DNA from: Heterostelium album PN500
Taxonomy: Eukaryota; Evosea; Eumycetozoa; Acytosteliales; Acytosteliaceae
Length of the DNA: 64,000 bases
Direction of reading: 5' to 3'
Assembly (NCBI RefSeq): GCF_000004825.1
Contig: NW_008805072.1
Coordinates: 1,308,435 to 1,372,434 of the forward strand
Made by a program: the position numbers and the translations under genes
The notes under the pieces: model-generated
What the model was told of the DNA's origin: nothing
Seen by the model: the letters and a program-made list of their open reading frames with translations, nothing else
The model's database searches: none
Shown: positions 1-12,252 of the stretch, piece by piece
Numbering within the stretch: the first letter of the stretch is position 1
How the letters are laid out: every line of letters begins with the position of its first letter

Positions 1-1080
1 ACAAATTCACAAATAAATAAATCCAATAAACAATCCAATAATAATAATAATAATAATAATCATAAAACTTTTTCCAGAACAGAAATTGAACAGCTTTTCT
101 CTTTTAATTATAAGAAAGATATTAGAGACATAGCTGAGGAATATATTCAAGATAAGAATAGTAATACAGAAGAAATGGAACAAGAAATAGAAGTAGCAGA
201 AGAAGATTCCGGAGAAGGTGGAAGCAATGGTTTAACAGTAAAGGATTTTGAATATATTAGTACAGAAAAAGAAGAAGAAGAAGAGAAAGAAATGGAGTTA
301 AAGAATAGTAATAATATTGTAGATAGTAATAATAGTAATTTTGAAGATGTAGTTTTAGAAATCGAAGAGGAAGAAGAGGAAGAAGTTTTAAGTTTTAGTG
401 TAAATAGTTTTTTGGATAAGTGTGATTTTGAAGACAGTTGGGAAAATGAATTTTTTGGAGTAAAGTTTGACGGTGAACATTTGAGACACTGCAACAAAAA
501 TAAGAAGGATAGAATTAAGAGATTCTTTGAAAGCTCATACCTGAGTAAGAAGGAGTCCGATCAACGTGCATGGATGTCAAGATACTTCTCCACAGTCAAA
601 GGTGGTGAGCCATTGCGTCAACAAGAGAGATTGAACAGAACTTTTAAGCCAAGCCAAGATCAAACCTACGAAAAGGAGTTGCAGGCTGCCATGTCAATGT
701 CCGCCGCTGAATATGACCGTACCGTTGGAAGATCACTTGCCGTCACAACACTTACTCAACGTCAAATTAACGATTTGCTCAACCGTGAACTTACCCCAGA
801 AGACTATGAATTGCTACTGCTTTTGGACAACTCAGTCAAGCCAAAGACCACCCCAAAGGAAGTTTTGAGAACATTGCCAACCGTAAAGTTCTCGCTTTCC
901 AACACCAATCACTCCAATTGCGATACATGTATGGTTTGTCTCAACGAATTCAATCCAAACGAAACCGTTACCAATCTACCTAAATGCAATCACATTTTCC
1001 ATGGTGAATGTATTAACAATTGGTTGGCAAACTCTTCAAGAAATTGTCCAATCGATGGACTGCCTTGTTTTGATTGCTGA
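1..1080 (+). CDS. RING-type zinc finger protein (5' end outside window)
   Basis: Probable E3 ubiquitin ligase, judged only from its C-terminal RING. The reading frame of the ATG at 175 stays open to base 1, so the gene very likely begins left of the window and 175 is an internal Met. The N-terminal part is low complexity (Asn run, then Glu-rich acidic stretches). A conserved-looking middle follows, with TLTQRQINDLLNRELTPEDY and a Leu-rich helix before the RING. The RING reads C-x2-C, then C-N-H-x2-H-x2-C, then C-P-I-D. The last usual ligand position holds Asp, with further Cys residues at the very C-terminus (CFDC) that could serve instead. Coding bias shifts from very AT-rich to richer in GC at about 540, where the conserved part begins. 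The substrate is unknown. RING assignment is firm; the ligase role is inferred. Confidence 0.85.
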   Translation, partial: TNSQINKSNKQSNNNNNNNNHKTFSRTEIEQLFSFNYKKDIRDIAEEYIQDKNSNTEEMEQEIEVAEEDSGEGGSNGLTVKDFEYISTEKEEEEEKEMELKNSNNIVDSNNSNFEDVVLEIEEEEEEEVLSFSVNSFLDKCDFEDSWENEFFGVKFDGEHLRHCNKNKKDRIKRFFESSYLSKKESDQRAWMSRYFSTVKGGEPLRQQERLNRTFKPSQDQTYEKELQAAMSMSAAEYDRTVGRSLAVTTLTQRQINDLLNRELTPEDYELLLLLDNSVKPKTTPKEVLRTLPTVKFSLSNTNHSNCDTCMVCLNEFNPNETVTNLPKCNHIFHGECINNWLANSSRNCPIDGLPCFDC

Positions 1081-1448
1081 CTAAATAAATATATTTTAAA
1101 CAAATCAAATCTTATTTTTTCTTTTTAACTTTTACCTTATTATTTTTTAATTAACTTTTTTTTATCACAATCAAAAATAATTTTTGCAACAATTGTTGCT
1201 GAGTTAGTAGACGAATATGTAATTGGTCGAGAGATAGACATTACTAAAGATACCATCCACTGCGTATAGTTAAAGTTAGAATTTAAATCTAACAAATAAA
1301 TAGATGAGAATATTTGATAGTTTTGAACAACAATCGATGCAGTTCCAAAACAATTGGTTCAAAAACTTGAAGATTCAAAGAAATTTAAATTTTTATTGTA
1401 CAACTCCTTCAATGATGATAGTTTCTTAAGATGATCATCAGAATAAAT
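1081..1448. other. convergent intergenic region
   Basis: About 370 bases between the stop codons of two convergent genes. AATAAA-like signals lie just after the RING gene stop (near 1084). No open frame of note and no RNA gene seen. Confidence 0.6.
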
Positions 1449-2630
1449 CTACTCGTCTGACCAATCATCATCGTCGTCATCATCATCTACATCATCTTCT
1501 CTCATGTTTCCTCTTCTTTGAGCCATAGCGAATGCAAGAGTGTCTACGAGTGAACGATTACCAGCATCATCAAGTTTGTGGAGTTCTGGAAGATCTTGTT
1601 GGGTGTGATCGACCTTCTTGAGACTGGCACCTCCTCTGATAGCAGAGAGTAGATCGGCACGACCACCGCCACCACCATCGCCACCACCTCCACTGGTTGG
1701 AGGTGGTGGTGGTGGAGGAGCACCACCTGGGGGAGGTGGGGGAGGAGGAGCAGATTTCGAAGGGGGTGGTGGTGGAGGTGGTGGTCCTCCTGATGAAGGC
1801 TTGTGTGCAGGTGGTGGAGGTGGTGGCGCTGAACGGTTGCCCGATGGTGGTGGAGGTGGTGGTGGATTCGAACGGTTGGCAGACAAACCTGGAGGTGGTG
1901 GAGGTGGTACACCACCACCGGCAGCAATGGACTCACCGATGACATTGACAATGAACTGAGCGGTTTCGGCATTCTTCAACTCCTTCTTTGTGATACCGGC
2001 AGACTGGAAAAGCTTACGCCAATCGGGTGGAATGTTACGGATTTCGAAACCTTGCGATGGATCCCAACCGATGTGAGATTCATGACGGAATCCGGAGGGT
2101 GCTGAAATCACCATGACTTCATCCTCCTCATCGGTGTTACCCAAGAGTTTGTCAAAGAAACCCTTCTTCTTCTTCTTCTCTGGCTTGGAGGCGGTGGATT
2201 GCGCAGCAACCAAGTTGGTCGAAGACTTTTGTGAAGAGGCACCAGTGCTGACGAGGTTTGGACGCATGCACTTTTGCAAGGCTTCGTTGAGCTCTTCGGC
2301 TTCCTTGACATCGGCAAACGACAAACCAAAGACGGCACTGTCACCCTCAAAGGTGTAGAAGAACTCACGAGCACGGTGCAACTCGAAACCTTCGTACAAC
2401 TCTTGCTCGAAAACGACACGTGTCGACTTCAAGTCAAAGATCTTGATGTAGTTGGTCTTTTCGATACGGTGCGAGATGACAGAGCAGGCACCGACGACAC
2501 CGGTGTACTCCCAACCACCTTGTTTCACTTCATACAATCTAGCTACTGTCGATGACTTTACATCACAACTAGAGCTATGAACAACTCCTAGTTGATTCTT
2601 TTCTTGTTCAGTTAATGTCTGAACACCCAT
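1449..2630 (-). CDS. wasA: Wiskott-Aldrich syndrome protein homologue (WASP)
   Basis: Nucleation-promoting factor that activates the Arp2/3 complex downstream of Rac/Cdc42-type GTPases and phosphoinositides, in actin assembly at the leading edge and endocytic sites (family knowledge). It is a single-exon gene of 393 residues, close to D. discoideum WASP. Domains in order: WH1/EVH1 at about 1-122; basic patch KKKKK at 152-156; CRIB/GTPase-binding domain starting ISAPSGF at 176 and running to about 235; long poly-Pro segments at 242-311; a single WH2 motif (LLSAIRG, LKKV) at about 325-341; a connector helix at about 358-374; and an acidic tail ending in the conserved Trp-390 followed by SDE. 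The CRIB plus VCA tail separates it from VASP, which also has an EVH1 domain and a poly-Pro tract. It is divergent from the MOB1 gene, with about 515 bases between starts. Confidence 0.95.
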   Translation of the reverse strand: MGVQTLTEQEKNQLGVVHSSSCDVKSSTVARLYEVKQGGWEYTGVVGACSVISHRIEKTNYIKIFDLKSTRVVFEQELYEGFELHRAREFFYTFEGDSAVFGLSFADVKEAEELNEALQKCMRPNLVSTGASSQKSSTNLVAAQSTASKPEKKKKKGFFDKLLGNTDEEDEVMVISAPSGFRHESHIGWDPSQGFEIRNIPPDWRKLFQSAGITKKELKNAETAQFIVNVIGESIAAGGGVPPPPPPGLSANRSNPPPPPPPSGNRSAPPPPPPAHKPSSGGPPPPPPPPSKSAPPPPPPPGGAPPPPPPPTSGGGGDGGGGGRADLLSAIRGGASLKKVDHTQQDLPELHKLDDAGNRSLVDTLAFAMAQRRGNMREDDVDDDDDDDDWSDE

Positions 2631-3145
2631 TTACTATTATTTATTACTACTTATTACTGTTATTACTAATATATCTATATTTTTTTTTTTGAAATGAGTT
2701 TTTTTTTTTTTTTTTTTCAACTAATATGTGACACAACTTTTTTTTGATTAAATTGTTTGCAAAACCCATTTCTCAACTATTTTTTTCTATTTTTTTTTTT
2801 TTGCCAATCATATTTTTGTATCAACCTATTATTTTATTTATTTTAATTTCTTTTGATCAAAAAATCTTCCATTTTTTTATAATCTCAGAATAACCAGTAA
2901 CATATAAATTTAAAATGAATAGATAAATATGATTAAATCAAATATAACACACAATATTGATAAATATTAATTTTAACTGTTCAGTTTTTTGGTTTTTTTT
3001 TTTTTTTTTTGGGTGATGGGAAAAAACTTGGGTGGGTGAAAATCAATCAAACCAAGAATCATATTCAAAATTTTTTTGGATTTATTTATATTTTTTAAAC
3101 TATTATAATAATTTTTTTGTTTTAAAGAAAAAAAGAAAAAGAGAA
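2631..3145. promoter_or_regulatory. divergent upstream region of WASP and MOB1 genes
   Basis: T-rich and A-rich DNA with several homopolymer T tracts (around 2690-2717 and 2994-3010), the usual look of dictyostelid promoters. The MOB1 frame is open upstream to 3032, but the added residues do not resemble the family, so they are treated as 5' UTR. No specific binding site is claimed. Confidence 0.5.
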
Positions 3146-4064
3146 ATGTTTGCTTTCTTTAAAGAAAAAAAAGATAAAGATAACTCTATCAAACCAAATG
3201 TTAAACCAAAGAAGAAGCACCCACAAGGAACAAGCAGATATACTTTGAGAAAGAGTTTGAAAGAAGGTTTCCTCAAAGGAACTCTTGTCAGAGACTCTGT
3301 TAAATGTCCACCAGGTGAAGTGGAGAACGATTGGATTGCAATTCACACCATCGAGATCTATAATACGATGAACCATTGTTATGCGTTCGTACAGGATTAC
3401 TGCACTGAAGAAGGATGTCCAAAGATGAATGGTAATAAAGCAACCTATCTTTGGAGTGATGGTACATCAAAGCCACAAGAATTACCTGCAAGAAAAGTAA
3501 ATATCACAATACATACATCAATGTGAATGATAGATTGTTTAGTTGATTATCTAACATTTCCATTTCCTTTAATTTATTTGCAAATATTTATAGTATATTG
3601 ATAATCTATCAAATTGGATTGGTGATCAAATTGATAATCCAGAGATTTTCCCATTAGAAGATAATTATACAAAAGCATTTAGACCTGCTGTAAAGAAGAT
3701 TTTAAGTAGAATTCTACGGTAACTATCGGTTAATACATTCGTGATTCTTCTTTAAAGTAGATAAAGTTTAAGTTAGGTTTAACTAACAAATATTCATTCT
3801 TTAACATTTATAATAGTGTATATTCACATATTTACTATCAACATTGGGCTAATATAAAGACGTTGGAATGTGATAAACATATTAACACATCATTAAAAGT
3901 ATGTTTAAACAACTATTACAACTCAGTTGATCATTATATTTAGTTTCGGTAATATAACTAACCAATTATTGCTCGTTTAGCATTTCCATTGTTTCGTTCT
4001 TGAATTTAATCTGGTTGATGAAACAGATTTGAACTTGATGAAAGATGTATTCGATAAGATTTAA
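3146..4064 (+). CDS. MOB1-like kinase activator
   Basis: MOB proteins bind and activate NDR/LATS (AGC) kinases in mitotic exit, cytokinesis and Hippo-type signalling. Four exons fit: 3146-3496, 3594-3718, 3817-3898 and 3981-4064, giving 213 residues, the normal MOB1 length. The zinc site is visible: CTEEGCP supplies two Cys and YSHIYYQH supplies two His. Family segments are recognised in order: basic KPKKKHPQGT near the start, WIAIHTIEIYN, YLWSDGT, the exon-2 part (YIDNLSNWIGDQ), the exon-3 HIYYQHW helix and a C-terminal FNLVDETDL helix. The start at 3146 (MFAFFKEKK) was chosen because animal MOB1 begins in the same place. I cannot tell which of the dictyostelid MOB paralogues it is. Confidence 0.92.
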
Positions 4065-4306
4065 GCACAAACAACAAATAACAACATCAATTTCTTCCAA
4101 AACAAAACAACTCAACCTCAACCTCAACCTCAACTCAACTCTCTAGATTTAAAATCAAATATAATACTACAATATTGTAATACAAACAACCGAATGAATT
4201 AAAAAAAAACTCTTTTTTTCTTTTCTCCTCTAAACAAAAAAAAACAAAGATAATAATAGTGTAAGTTTACAATAATACTTTGATTTATTTTAATATTTCT
4301 TTTAAT

Positions 4307-7300
4307 TTATGACCATTTAACTAATCCTTCTACAATCTCTTGTAGCCAAACGAATTCGTAGAACTTGGCGATATTACCAAAAATAATTAATCTGTGTATA
4401 TTAGTAATTAAAAATAATAAATAAAACAAAATGATTATGATAGAATTAGATAAAAAAGAAATAAAAATACTTATTAGTTTGATTGATATATTTAAGGTGT
4501 ATAATTATAAACTTACTCTTTTTGTAAGGTTGAGCTTGGTTCTCTACATTGGTATTGACCTGAACAGGTATGACAAATGTCACTGAGATTGTCAATCTTG
4601 ATTTGAGCACATTTCGAGCATTTCAAATCCTGAAGATGATATGAGAGTGATCGACGCTGCACAGTTTCAACGAGGACACTTTCGATTTGACCTTTGTTGT
4701 AGTTGTTACCGCATTGTGCGCAGACGAGCTTGTTGTTGGTTGCGTTGTCACGCAAAAGATCAATGTCACGACACGAATAGCAGTAGGAGCAAATGACATC
4801 GGACATCACATACGACAGACATGGATCTTTGAAAACCGCTTCCTCTGAGAACTCACGGATATTGATGATACGCATCAAGTTCTTACGGAGACGTTGCACT
4901 TGGTTATGAAGTGATTGATCCAACATCAATACGTGACAGACCGACTTTACAAACTCTAGTGCCGGATTGGTAAAGTGCAAGTGACTGCCTGGGAGCGTTG
5001 GAAACTCATCGGTATTCTCTGAATACTTTAAACCTTGAAGAATTTGTACGATTCTATTGTTGTCTACAACCGAATTGAATTTATAAGGCAGCAACTTGTC
5101 TTCCTCTTCTTCATCGTCTTCATTCCAATTGGAATTACTGTTTCTAAGAATATTCTTGTCAGCATTATTATTATTATTGTTATTGTTGTTTTCATCTTCA
5201 TCTTGTTTATCATTATCATTATTATTATCATTGTTGTTGTTGTTGTTGATGGGTGTTGTTTTTGGTTGAAGAATATTTTGAATTCTCTGTTTCTCATTGT
5301 GAATGTAGAGTTTGTGGATGAAATCAGAGATGACCAAGAGGAATGAGTTTTGAATGGATGGTGGCAGGAACTCAGATAGATTCCAATGTGAAATGAGATC
5401 GGTGGTTTGGTTACTGGTTGTGTCTGGCGATACTTTGTTGTTTTGATCTTGGCTGGGTGGTTGTTGGTATACTCCACCAAAGTTGGAGACGTCCATCCAC
5501 AGCAGATTATTCCAAAACTTTGTAGGTTTGATTGTGATCCAAGAGAATAGCTCTTTCTTCTTGATGACAGTGATGATATAGCTACAATATTGCTTGGCAT
5601 CTTCGATCGATGTCTTCTGGGAGCACAGGATGATACGGTTGAAATTACCGTAGATCACCTTGCAACCGAGTTTCTTGAATTCGAAAATCAACTGTAGGAA
5701 TACCTTTTTCATTAGTCCGTGAAGAGTACGATGAATGATGGGATCGTACATTCCACTGTAGGGCGAACTTATCCACCGGTAGAAATGAGTCAACAGCAGA
5801 TCGGGAGTCGGGTTGTTTCTGCGATTTCCCATGACCAAGTCGAGCGACCAACGAGTCACCATCTTTCTGAGAATGTTAAACTCTTTGTCGCAGCTGTTAA
5901 ACTGCTCCATTGCTGCAGAGGTTTTAACGATCTTTTCGTAGTTTGGCTGCTTGTCGACAGAGTTGTCAAAGTTCAGTGTTTCACTGTCACCGTTGTTCAG
6001 TTGTCCACCGATGATTCCCTCGATATCTGCGAGATGCGATGACTCTAGAATTGTATTGACAGCCAAACCACCGATATTCAACTCGAAACAGGCGCTGTTG
6101 TAGCAACCCGGTTGGTTAATCTCAGTCTTGCCGAGTTCCTCATGGAATTTGGCGTCGTCCTCTTCGGAACCACCGAGGTCTGGACAATTGGAGAGAGACA
6201 TCCACAGGAGATGATTCGACTCCTTCAGCATTCTAGAGTAACAGACATCAGAGACAAACGAGGCATAGTCACCCTTGAGATTACCGATTGGAATATTAGC
6301 GTAACGCGCCAGTCCAGTAAAGTATTTGATGTAGTTGTCGACTTCGCCAATACGTGTCAAGAGTGGTTTGAGTGCATGAACCTCCCAATTGAATGGTGAA
6401 TACTGTGAGTCATATTCGTGAGAAATCATTTGAACTTTGGCGAATTCACGAAGCAATGGGATGTCATGATACATCTCGACGATATTTACAACCTGAGTCA
6501 CCAAAATAGTGGCACCCTTACGCTCGGATTGATATTCCTCGAGCATCTTGTTGACGGAACGTCTACCATTCTCCATCGATGTGTCAATCTTAAAGTTAAA
6601 GGTAATCGAAGGATACTTCTCACCGAGTGAGTTGAGAAGTTTCTTGCTAATCGAGTGCGATTGATATGGATTAACAAAAATGATTGTACCTTGCTTGCTG
6701 TGGAAGTTGATCACCGCGAAAATACCATCTTTTCCATCCTTACTGTTGTGATAGAGATAGATCTGATGGAAGTTGGCCTCCGACATATAGCTAGAGGATC
6801 GATCAGATCCACGCGATTGAATGCTGTCAAGTGGATATCTACCATTGGCATTTGGTTTGGCGTTACGACGCAAACTAGCCATGCAACCGATCTGGACAAT
6901 CGCAGAGATGTCGAGTGGAGTCTGTGTCTCGTAGACACCTTCGATTTGTGGCAGTGTAAAGAGTGTCGATAACTCTTTGGAGTTTTTGATGAATTCATCC
7001 TCTGACATTGAGTGTTGTGTGAGATGCAGACGTGGTTTCGAACGTGGAGGAACGGCGTTGGAAACCACCGGATTGGCACCATCGTATGGGTCGCGCTGGA
7101 AGCTGTTCAAGTAGAAATGACGTTGTAGTTCCACCTTGATTGGGATGAGCTGATCACCTATCAACGACCAGAAAGTATAGAATCCAGGATGATTGGTTGG
7201 ATCGATCGATATGATATGCCATACTCCTTTACGTACCGCTTCATTCTGAGAGGTGAAGAAACCGTTGAAAGATTTGGCACTGTTGGATTGAACGGTCTTG

Positions 7301-10300
7301 AGCTCATCGAAATCCACTTCCTTTCCAGTTTTTTTCGCTTTGATTCTCGAACGCAACTTTCGCCAGTGTACTTTTTTGTGTTTTAACCAACCGTCAAAGT
7401 CAACTTCATACTTGGGACACTCACCAATAAGTTGCTCCTCTTGGTGACGCTTCTTCTTGTTGGCCGCCAGGTCAGAGGCGGTGGTGGCGCCAGTTCGTTT
7501 GTGCTTTGTAAACATTGGCGGTTTAGATGCGGCATCTTGGAATTTGTCCTTGAACATATCCTCGATGTCATCCATGTGTTGTGCCTTGTCAACCTTGTTG
7601 AAGAAACTGGTGATCTGTGTCTGTTGTCTCGAGTCATTCTGGCGCTTCAACTCCTTCAAGATCCAATCGGGGTGGAGTACACGTGGCACTGGATTCTCAA
7701 CGTTCTGGAGTGCGGCGGGAAGTGTAATCATCTTTTGAATGACACCGGAAAGACGTTGTCTGTAGTAGTCCCAATCGATAATGTCACGCAAACCAACATC
7801 TTTTCCCTTGGTCCACTTTCGCAGGAACATCACTCTGACCTCTTCATCGGCGGCAAAGATCTCAGTGGGGATGGTACGCTCTGTGACTGGCGCACCAGCA
7901 GGCTTGTTGGCAATGATATACTGGCACTGCAGACCGGCATCCTTAACAATCTCAGGACCGAGGAACTCCTTCAACTTGAAAGCCGTTCCGATGGCAGTAC
8001 TCTTTTGTCGGTCGTACTCCTCGAGCTTCTTGCTCATCTTGGACGACTCTGTGATGAGACGAATCAACTCCTTCTCATCGTAGCCATCGGCATGAGAATC
8101 CAGTACATCCAGCCAGTGGTTGGCAACGGCGGCAATCGCGTGGTAACAAGTTTCCAGTGTATTTCCTTGCAAGAAACACTGGAACAACTCTGTTTGGAAC
8201 GTCTTGATGAGCTCCAACTCACCACGACGCTTAATCTCGAAACCCTTCAACTCTTGGACACCTCCCTGCTTATTGAAGACGGCATAACGCTTTTTCAGCT
8301 TGACATCCTTCTCCTTACCCGTGGGAATAAACATACATCCGTAAGGACCGTCCGATTCAAACTGAATCGAACACTCACTACGAGTGATATACTCACCGTT
8401 CGGACCCAGCTCTTGGTATTGGTGGTTGGTATAGAGTTCGGCAACACGCGCATTCAACAGCGCATTGAGAAAGTTAAACTTTTTACTCTTGCCATTCTTT
8501 AGCTTGAGCGAGTATTCCTCGGGGAACGACTCTGGCAGTATACACCAGATACCGTCGGTGTCCAGCTCGAGAGGACGACCGAGTTGCTCCACAGCGATAC
8601 GTGCATTCTTGATGATGTTACTACCGGTGTGAGTTACGATACCGGCCATCTGCATAGAGTACCAACGAGATCCCTTTCTCATTACATAACCATAGAAAGA
8701 GTTGAGAATACACTTGTGTGCCAACTGCATAGATTCGTACATAATAACCATATTCTGACACTTTCCGAGATCGTGTGAGCTCGACCCTTTCTGTGCAGAA
8801 TCCAAATGTCCTTTCCACTGACCATGTAGATCCTTATATACATATCTTCTATCACGGAACAACTTTACAGTATCGACATAGAATGAATTCTCTCTCATAC
8901 AAACTGTATCCGATTTAATTTCATTTGAAATAATATGAGTTTTCTTATATACTTTCCTGTTGACAAAAAAAATATTAGTTGGTTAGCTATTAAATTCATC
9001 ACAATAACAAACATTGTACATACTTTGAATATTCTTTTAATCTTTTTCTTAACATTATATTTTGTTCCTCTTCTGTGTGTTCTGAGAATGGTTTTTCTTC
9101 TGGTCCAAATCTTTCAGATTCGAGCTGTTGAAGAATTAAACGATACTCTGAGAAGTTGGAGGGTGAATAGTCACCTCTCCACTCCCAATTCAATGTACGT
9201 TGACAGTTGCTCTCTGGTTTGTTAAAGTCACAGGTTGCACAAAACTCGTCGGTGACAATCGAAGTTGGCTGAAGTCTGTTGGTCAAGATAATGTTTGGAT
9301 ACATAGCACTTACGTCCAAATGGTAGATCAACGGTTTGCTCTGTTGTTTCGGATTCTCTCTCAGTCCTGTGAGACGCGCAACAATATCGTCTTTGATCTG
9401 CTGGAAGTTGGTGAGATCATCATCGCTGACACCGGTCTCTTTCATCGCCTGCTGAATGATATTGTCGACGGCATCGATGTGAGTCTGAATCGCTTCGGCA
9501 TCCAGCGAGAAGTGCGTGGGAATATCAGAACGGAAAATACCAGACTCAAGACACTCGACGTGTCCACCGACGTAGGTTTCCGATTCTACCAAGTGGCCTT
9601 TGTAGATCTTACGTTGCTCGTCGATGTGTTTGTTTGGGAAGATGACATTGGCACGGAATGCCTGAGTCATGAGTAGCGCTTCACACAGCGAACCGGAACC
9701 CTTACGCAGCACATCGTCGGGATTCAGCGGAATGATGTTACAGAGTGAGAAAATGAAGGGATGGATATACGACATGTACAGGTAGTAGGTGGCGACAGCG
9801 TCAGACACTGAGTAGTTGGCGAGACGCTCGGGATCTTCACGTGCCGACCGGACCATCTCCTCGGGATCCAACTCCAGCGGATTGTAACGCAGCTTCTTAC
9901 GAACGACTTCCTTCAGACGGTGACTTCCGTGTGGCAGATAGGAGTCACGCTTCACCCAGCAGAATGCGTCCATATGTACAGCGGTCTGACCACGATAGTC
10001 TTCGTCCACCGTCTTTCTAAAGCCAATCTCGCGGTACAGATCCATTCCATGGTGTTTGGTACGCGCGTCTACAAACGGCCAATCGAAACCGTCACCGTGA
10101 TAAGTGACAAATATGTGCGGACGCAACTCACGAATGTGAGAGAAGAAACGCTCAAGAGTGGCGCGCTCGTCTGGCTCATTGAAAACGGTGAACGGTCCTT
10201 CGTACTCTGGCTTGGGGGTGTACTCAAAGTCGTCGATATCCGCAGCGACAATCTCACGATTGACAATGAGAAAACCCTGGCGATCCAACATATAGGAAAT

Positions 10301-11617
10301 CATCATAATCGAATCGATCTCTGGATCCGGAAACTTCTGTGGCAAATGCGTGGTTTCAATGTCAAACGCCAGCACCTTTGGATCGGGACGCTCTTCACGC
10401 TCGAGCAAGTGGCGCACCGTCGTTGGCGCGGTGGGAGAATCGCGCTTCACCTCGTACCACAGACCGACACGAATCTCCAGATCGATGGCAGCACGCTGGT
10501 AGTAGGTGACATCGTACTCTCTGATATCCAATATATACTCTGTAGCTTGTTTGGAGTGCGCCGACTTCCTATCGGAGCGGGACACCACCGAGTAAGCAGC
10601 GAACGGATCCTCATAGGCTTCGGTTGTCGATTGTCTCAGTTTGTTACGCTTCACCAACGGCAGTATATCACTACGAATTTCCAGTAGAGTTTGTACATTA
10701 TGGAACCTTATCTTTAAATATTTCTTTTTGATTCCACTTAAATGATTTTCCTATATTTTTGTTTGTTTTTTTTTTTGTGGAAAACAACCAAATTAATTAA
10801 TAAAACTGGAAACAACAAACTTGAATGATCTGATTGATCACCGATATCATACCAAATCTAAATCTTCTTTATCAATTAAATCTATTCCAGCAATCTTATT
10901 CTCGTATTGACGTTTCAGGTAGGTTTCCACCTCGGTGTGATGGTTGTCCTTGACGTAGATGTAGAAATAGGGATTGTAGATTACCCATGCTCTAAAGGAG
11001 GTTGCATCCTCTTGAATAAAGAACAACTCAATGCTTGCTCTATCGACTCCACTCTCTTTATCTTTTGATGAACTCTTTATTTATATCGTTATTTGATTAG
11101 TATGTTAACAATCGCAATGCAATTCAATGCTATACCGTTAGTTACTTACTGGTTTCATATTTAATAACCAACCAGTTCTAAGTGGTTGAAATTGATCTCT
11201 ATCATCTTTATCTGTGTGATTTGTATGACTGCTGACATCCTCGATATCATTATCAATCACTTCATTGTTATCTTCATCTCCACTGTCTTCGATATCATCA
11301 TTATCCCATCGTTTGTTAACCTTGAATTTATTGGTCGATGTAACTTGACCACCACCACCACCACCAGTTGTAGTATTATCATTATCATCATCTCTATTTA
11401 CTTTATTATAATAACTTTTATTATTACTTTTTCTATAATTATTGTTGCTATTATAGTTATTATTATTGCTATTATTATTATTATTATTATTATTATTGCT
11501 ATTGTTATTATATGTATTTCTTCTATAACCACCGGATCCGGATCTACCACCACGACCTTGTCCCATCATTTGGTTGGCAGTACCCGTAGTATTTCTCTTT
11601 TGATATCCACCTCCCAT
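4307..11617 (-). CDS. pole: DNA polymerase epsilon catalytic subunit
   Basis: Leading-strand replicative polymerase with proofreading exonuclease. Five exons with matching phases: 11617-11150, 11074-10853, 10750-9024, 8956-4517 and 4391-4307, giving about 2313 residues (human POLE 2286). A low-complexity Gly/Asn/Asp N-terminus precedes the family segment RTGWLLNMKP. Exo I is FDIETT (Asp-360, Glu-362), Exo II is YHGDGFDWPF, Exo III is YSVSDAVATYY. Polymerase motif A is DVSAMYPNIILTNRLQP and motif C is ELDTDGIWC. The inactive second polymerase half follows, with an Asn/Asp/Glu insertion coded around 5064-5260. Two C-terminal zinc modules come next (C-x2-C pairs, then CSKC and CHTC). The last exon encodes NIAKFYEFVWLQEIVEGLVK, matching the C-terminal helix of animal POLE, so the protein does not stop at 4513. 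The Exo II Asn is His here (see findings). Confidence 0.95.
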
Positions 11618-12252
11618 TTCTTTTTCTTCTTCTACTATCTATTTAATCTATCTATCTATTCTTGTCTAACTAATGATTTATCTTATTTATATGTTGTGTA
11701 AAAATTAATAAACTTTAGAAAATTAATTCAAGTTTATATGATTTATCTTTTTTTGTAATAAAATATGTATGATGAACTCTCAAAACACCAAAGTTAGAGA
11801 GACAATTATATAATGAATGTAATATACTTTATTGTAATACAATATAGATAAAGATATTTGTTAGTTAAATTTAAATTAATTAAAAAAGAAAATAATTATA
11901 ATTATATTATTCAAAGTTTATTGATAAATTCAAACTTTCGATTTAAATTTTAAAAAAAGCGCGCGCACTTTTACTTTTTTGTTAATTTTTAAAAAATATT
12001 GGGGATGTTTGTTTAGATGGAAGTTCGGCAAACCTTTGGTTGGAAGTGTTTTGTTTGTTGTAGGGTAAACTATAGGTGATTGGATGAATCGAATCGAATC
12101 GAATTTATACGATTGTAAAAATGATAATAATATTTGACAAAGTAATATAATGGGAAGTACTGTAGAAAAAAAAAATAAAGTGAAAATTATAGAGTAATAA
12201 ATATATTGGTTGATTGATTAATATGTTGTGTGCTGTGCTAGTATTGTTATTT
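11618..12252. promoter_or_regulatory. upstream region of polymerase epsilon gene
   Basis: AT-rich DNA between the polymerase start and the 3' end of the next minus-strand gene. It holds an alternating GCGCGCGC at 11959-11966, unusual in this background, and a short GAATC-type tandem repeat at 12086-12104. No open frame that looks coding. Confidence 0.45.
12086..12104. repeat. (GAATC)n short tandem repeat
   Basis: Nearly four copies of the five-base unit GAATC in the intergenic DNA. Read directly from sequence. Confidence 0.8.

Noticed and set aside
147-497. Long frame on the minus strand opposite the RING gene
   Set aside because: Ser/Leu-rich mirror of the Glu/Asn-rich coding strand; no family resemblance.
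1544-1972. His/Leu/Val and Gly/Pro frames overlapping the WASP poly-Pro region on both strands
   Set aside because: Shifted readings of CCA/CCT repeats; the WASP frame explains the DNA fully.
3032-3145. In-frame N-terminal extension of MOB1 from 3032
   Set aside because: Hydrophobic T-rich translation with no counterpart in the family; the start at 3146 aligns with MOB1.
7432-8502. Frame of 356 residues on the plus strand inside polymerase epsilon
   Set aside because: Antisense shadow of a conserved coding exon; no recognisable domain.
11186-11701. Ile/Thr-rich plus-strand frame
   Set aside because: Antisense reading of the Asn-rich first exon of polymerase epsilon.
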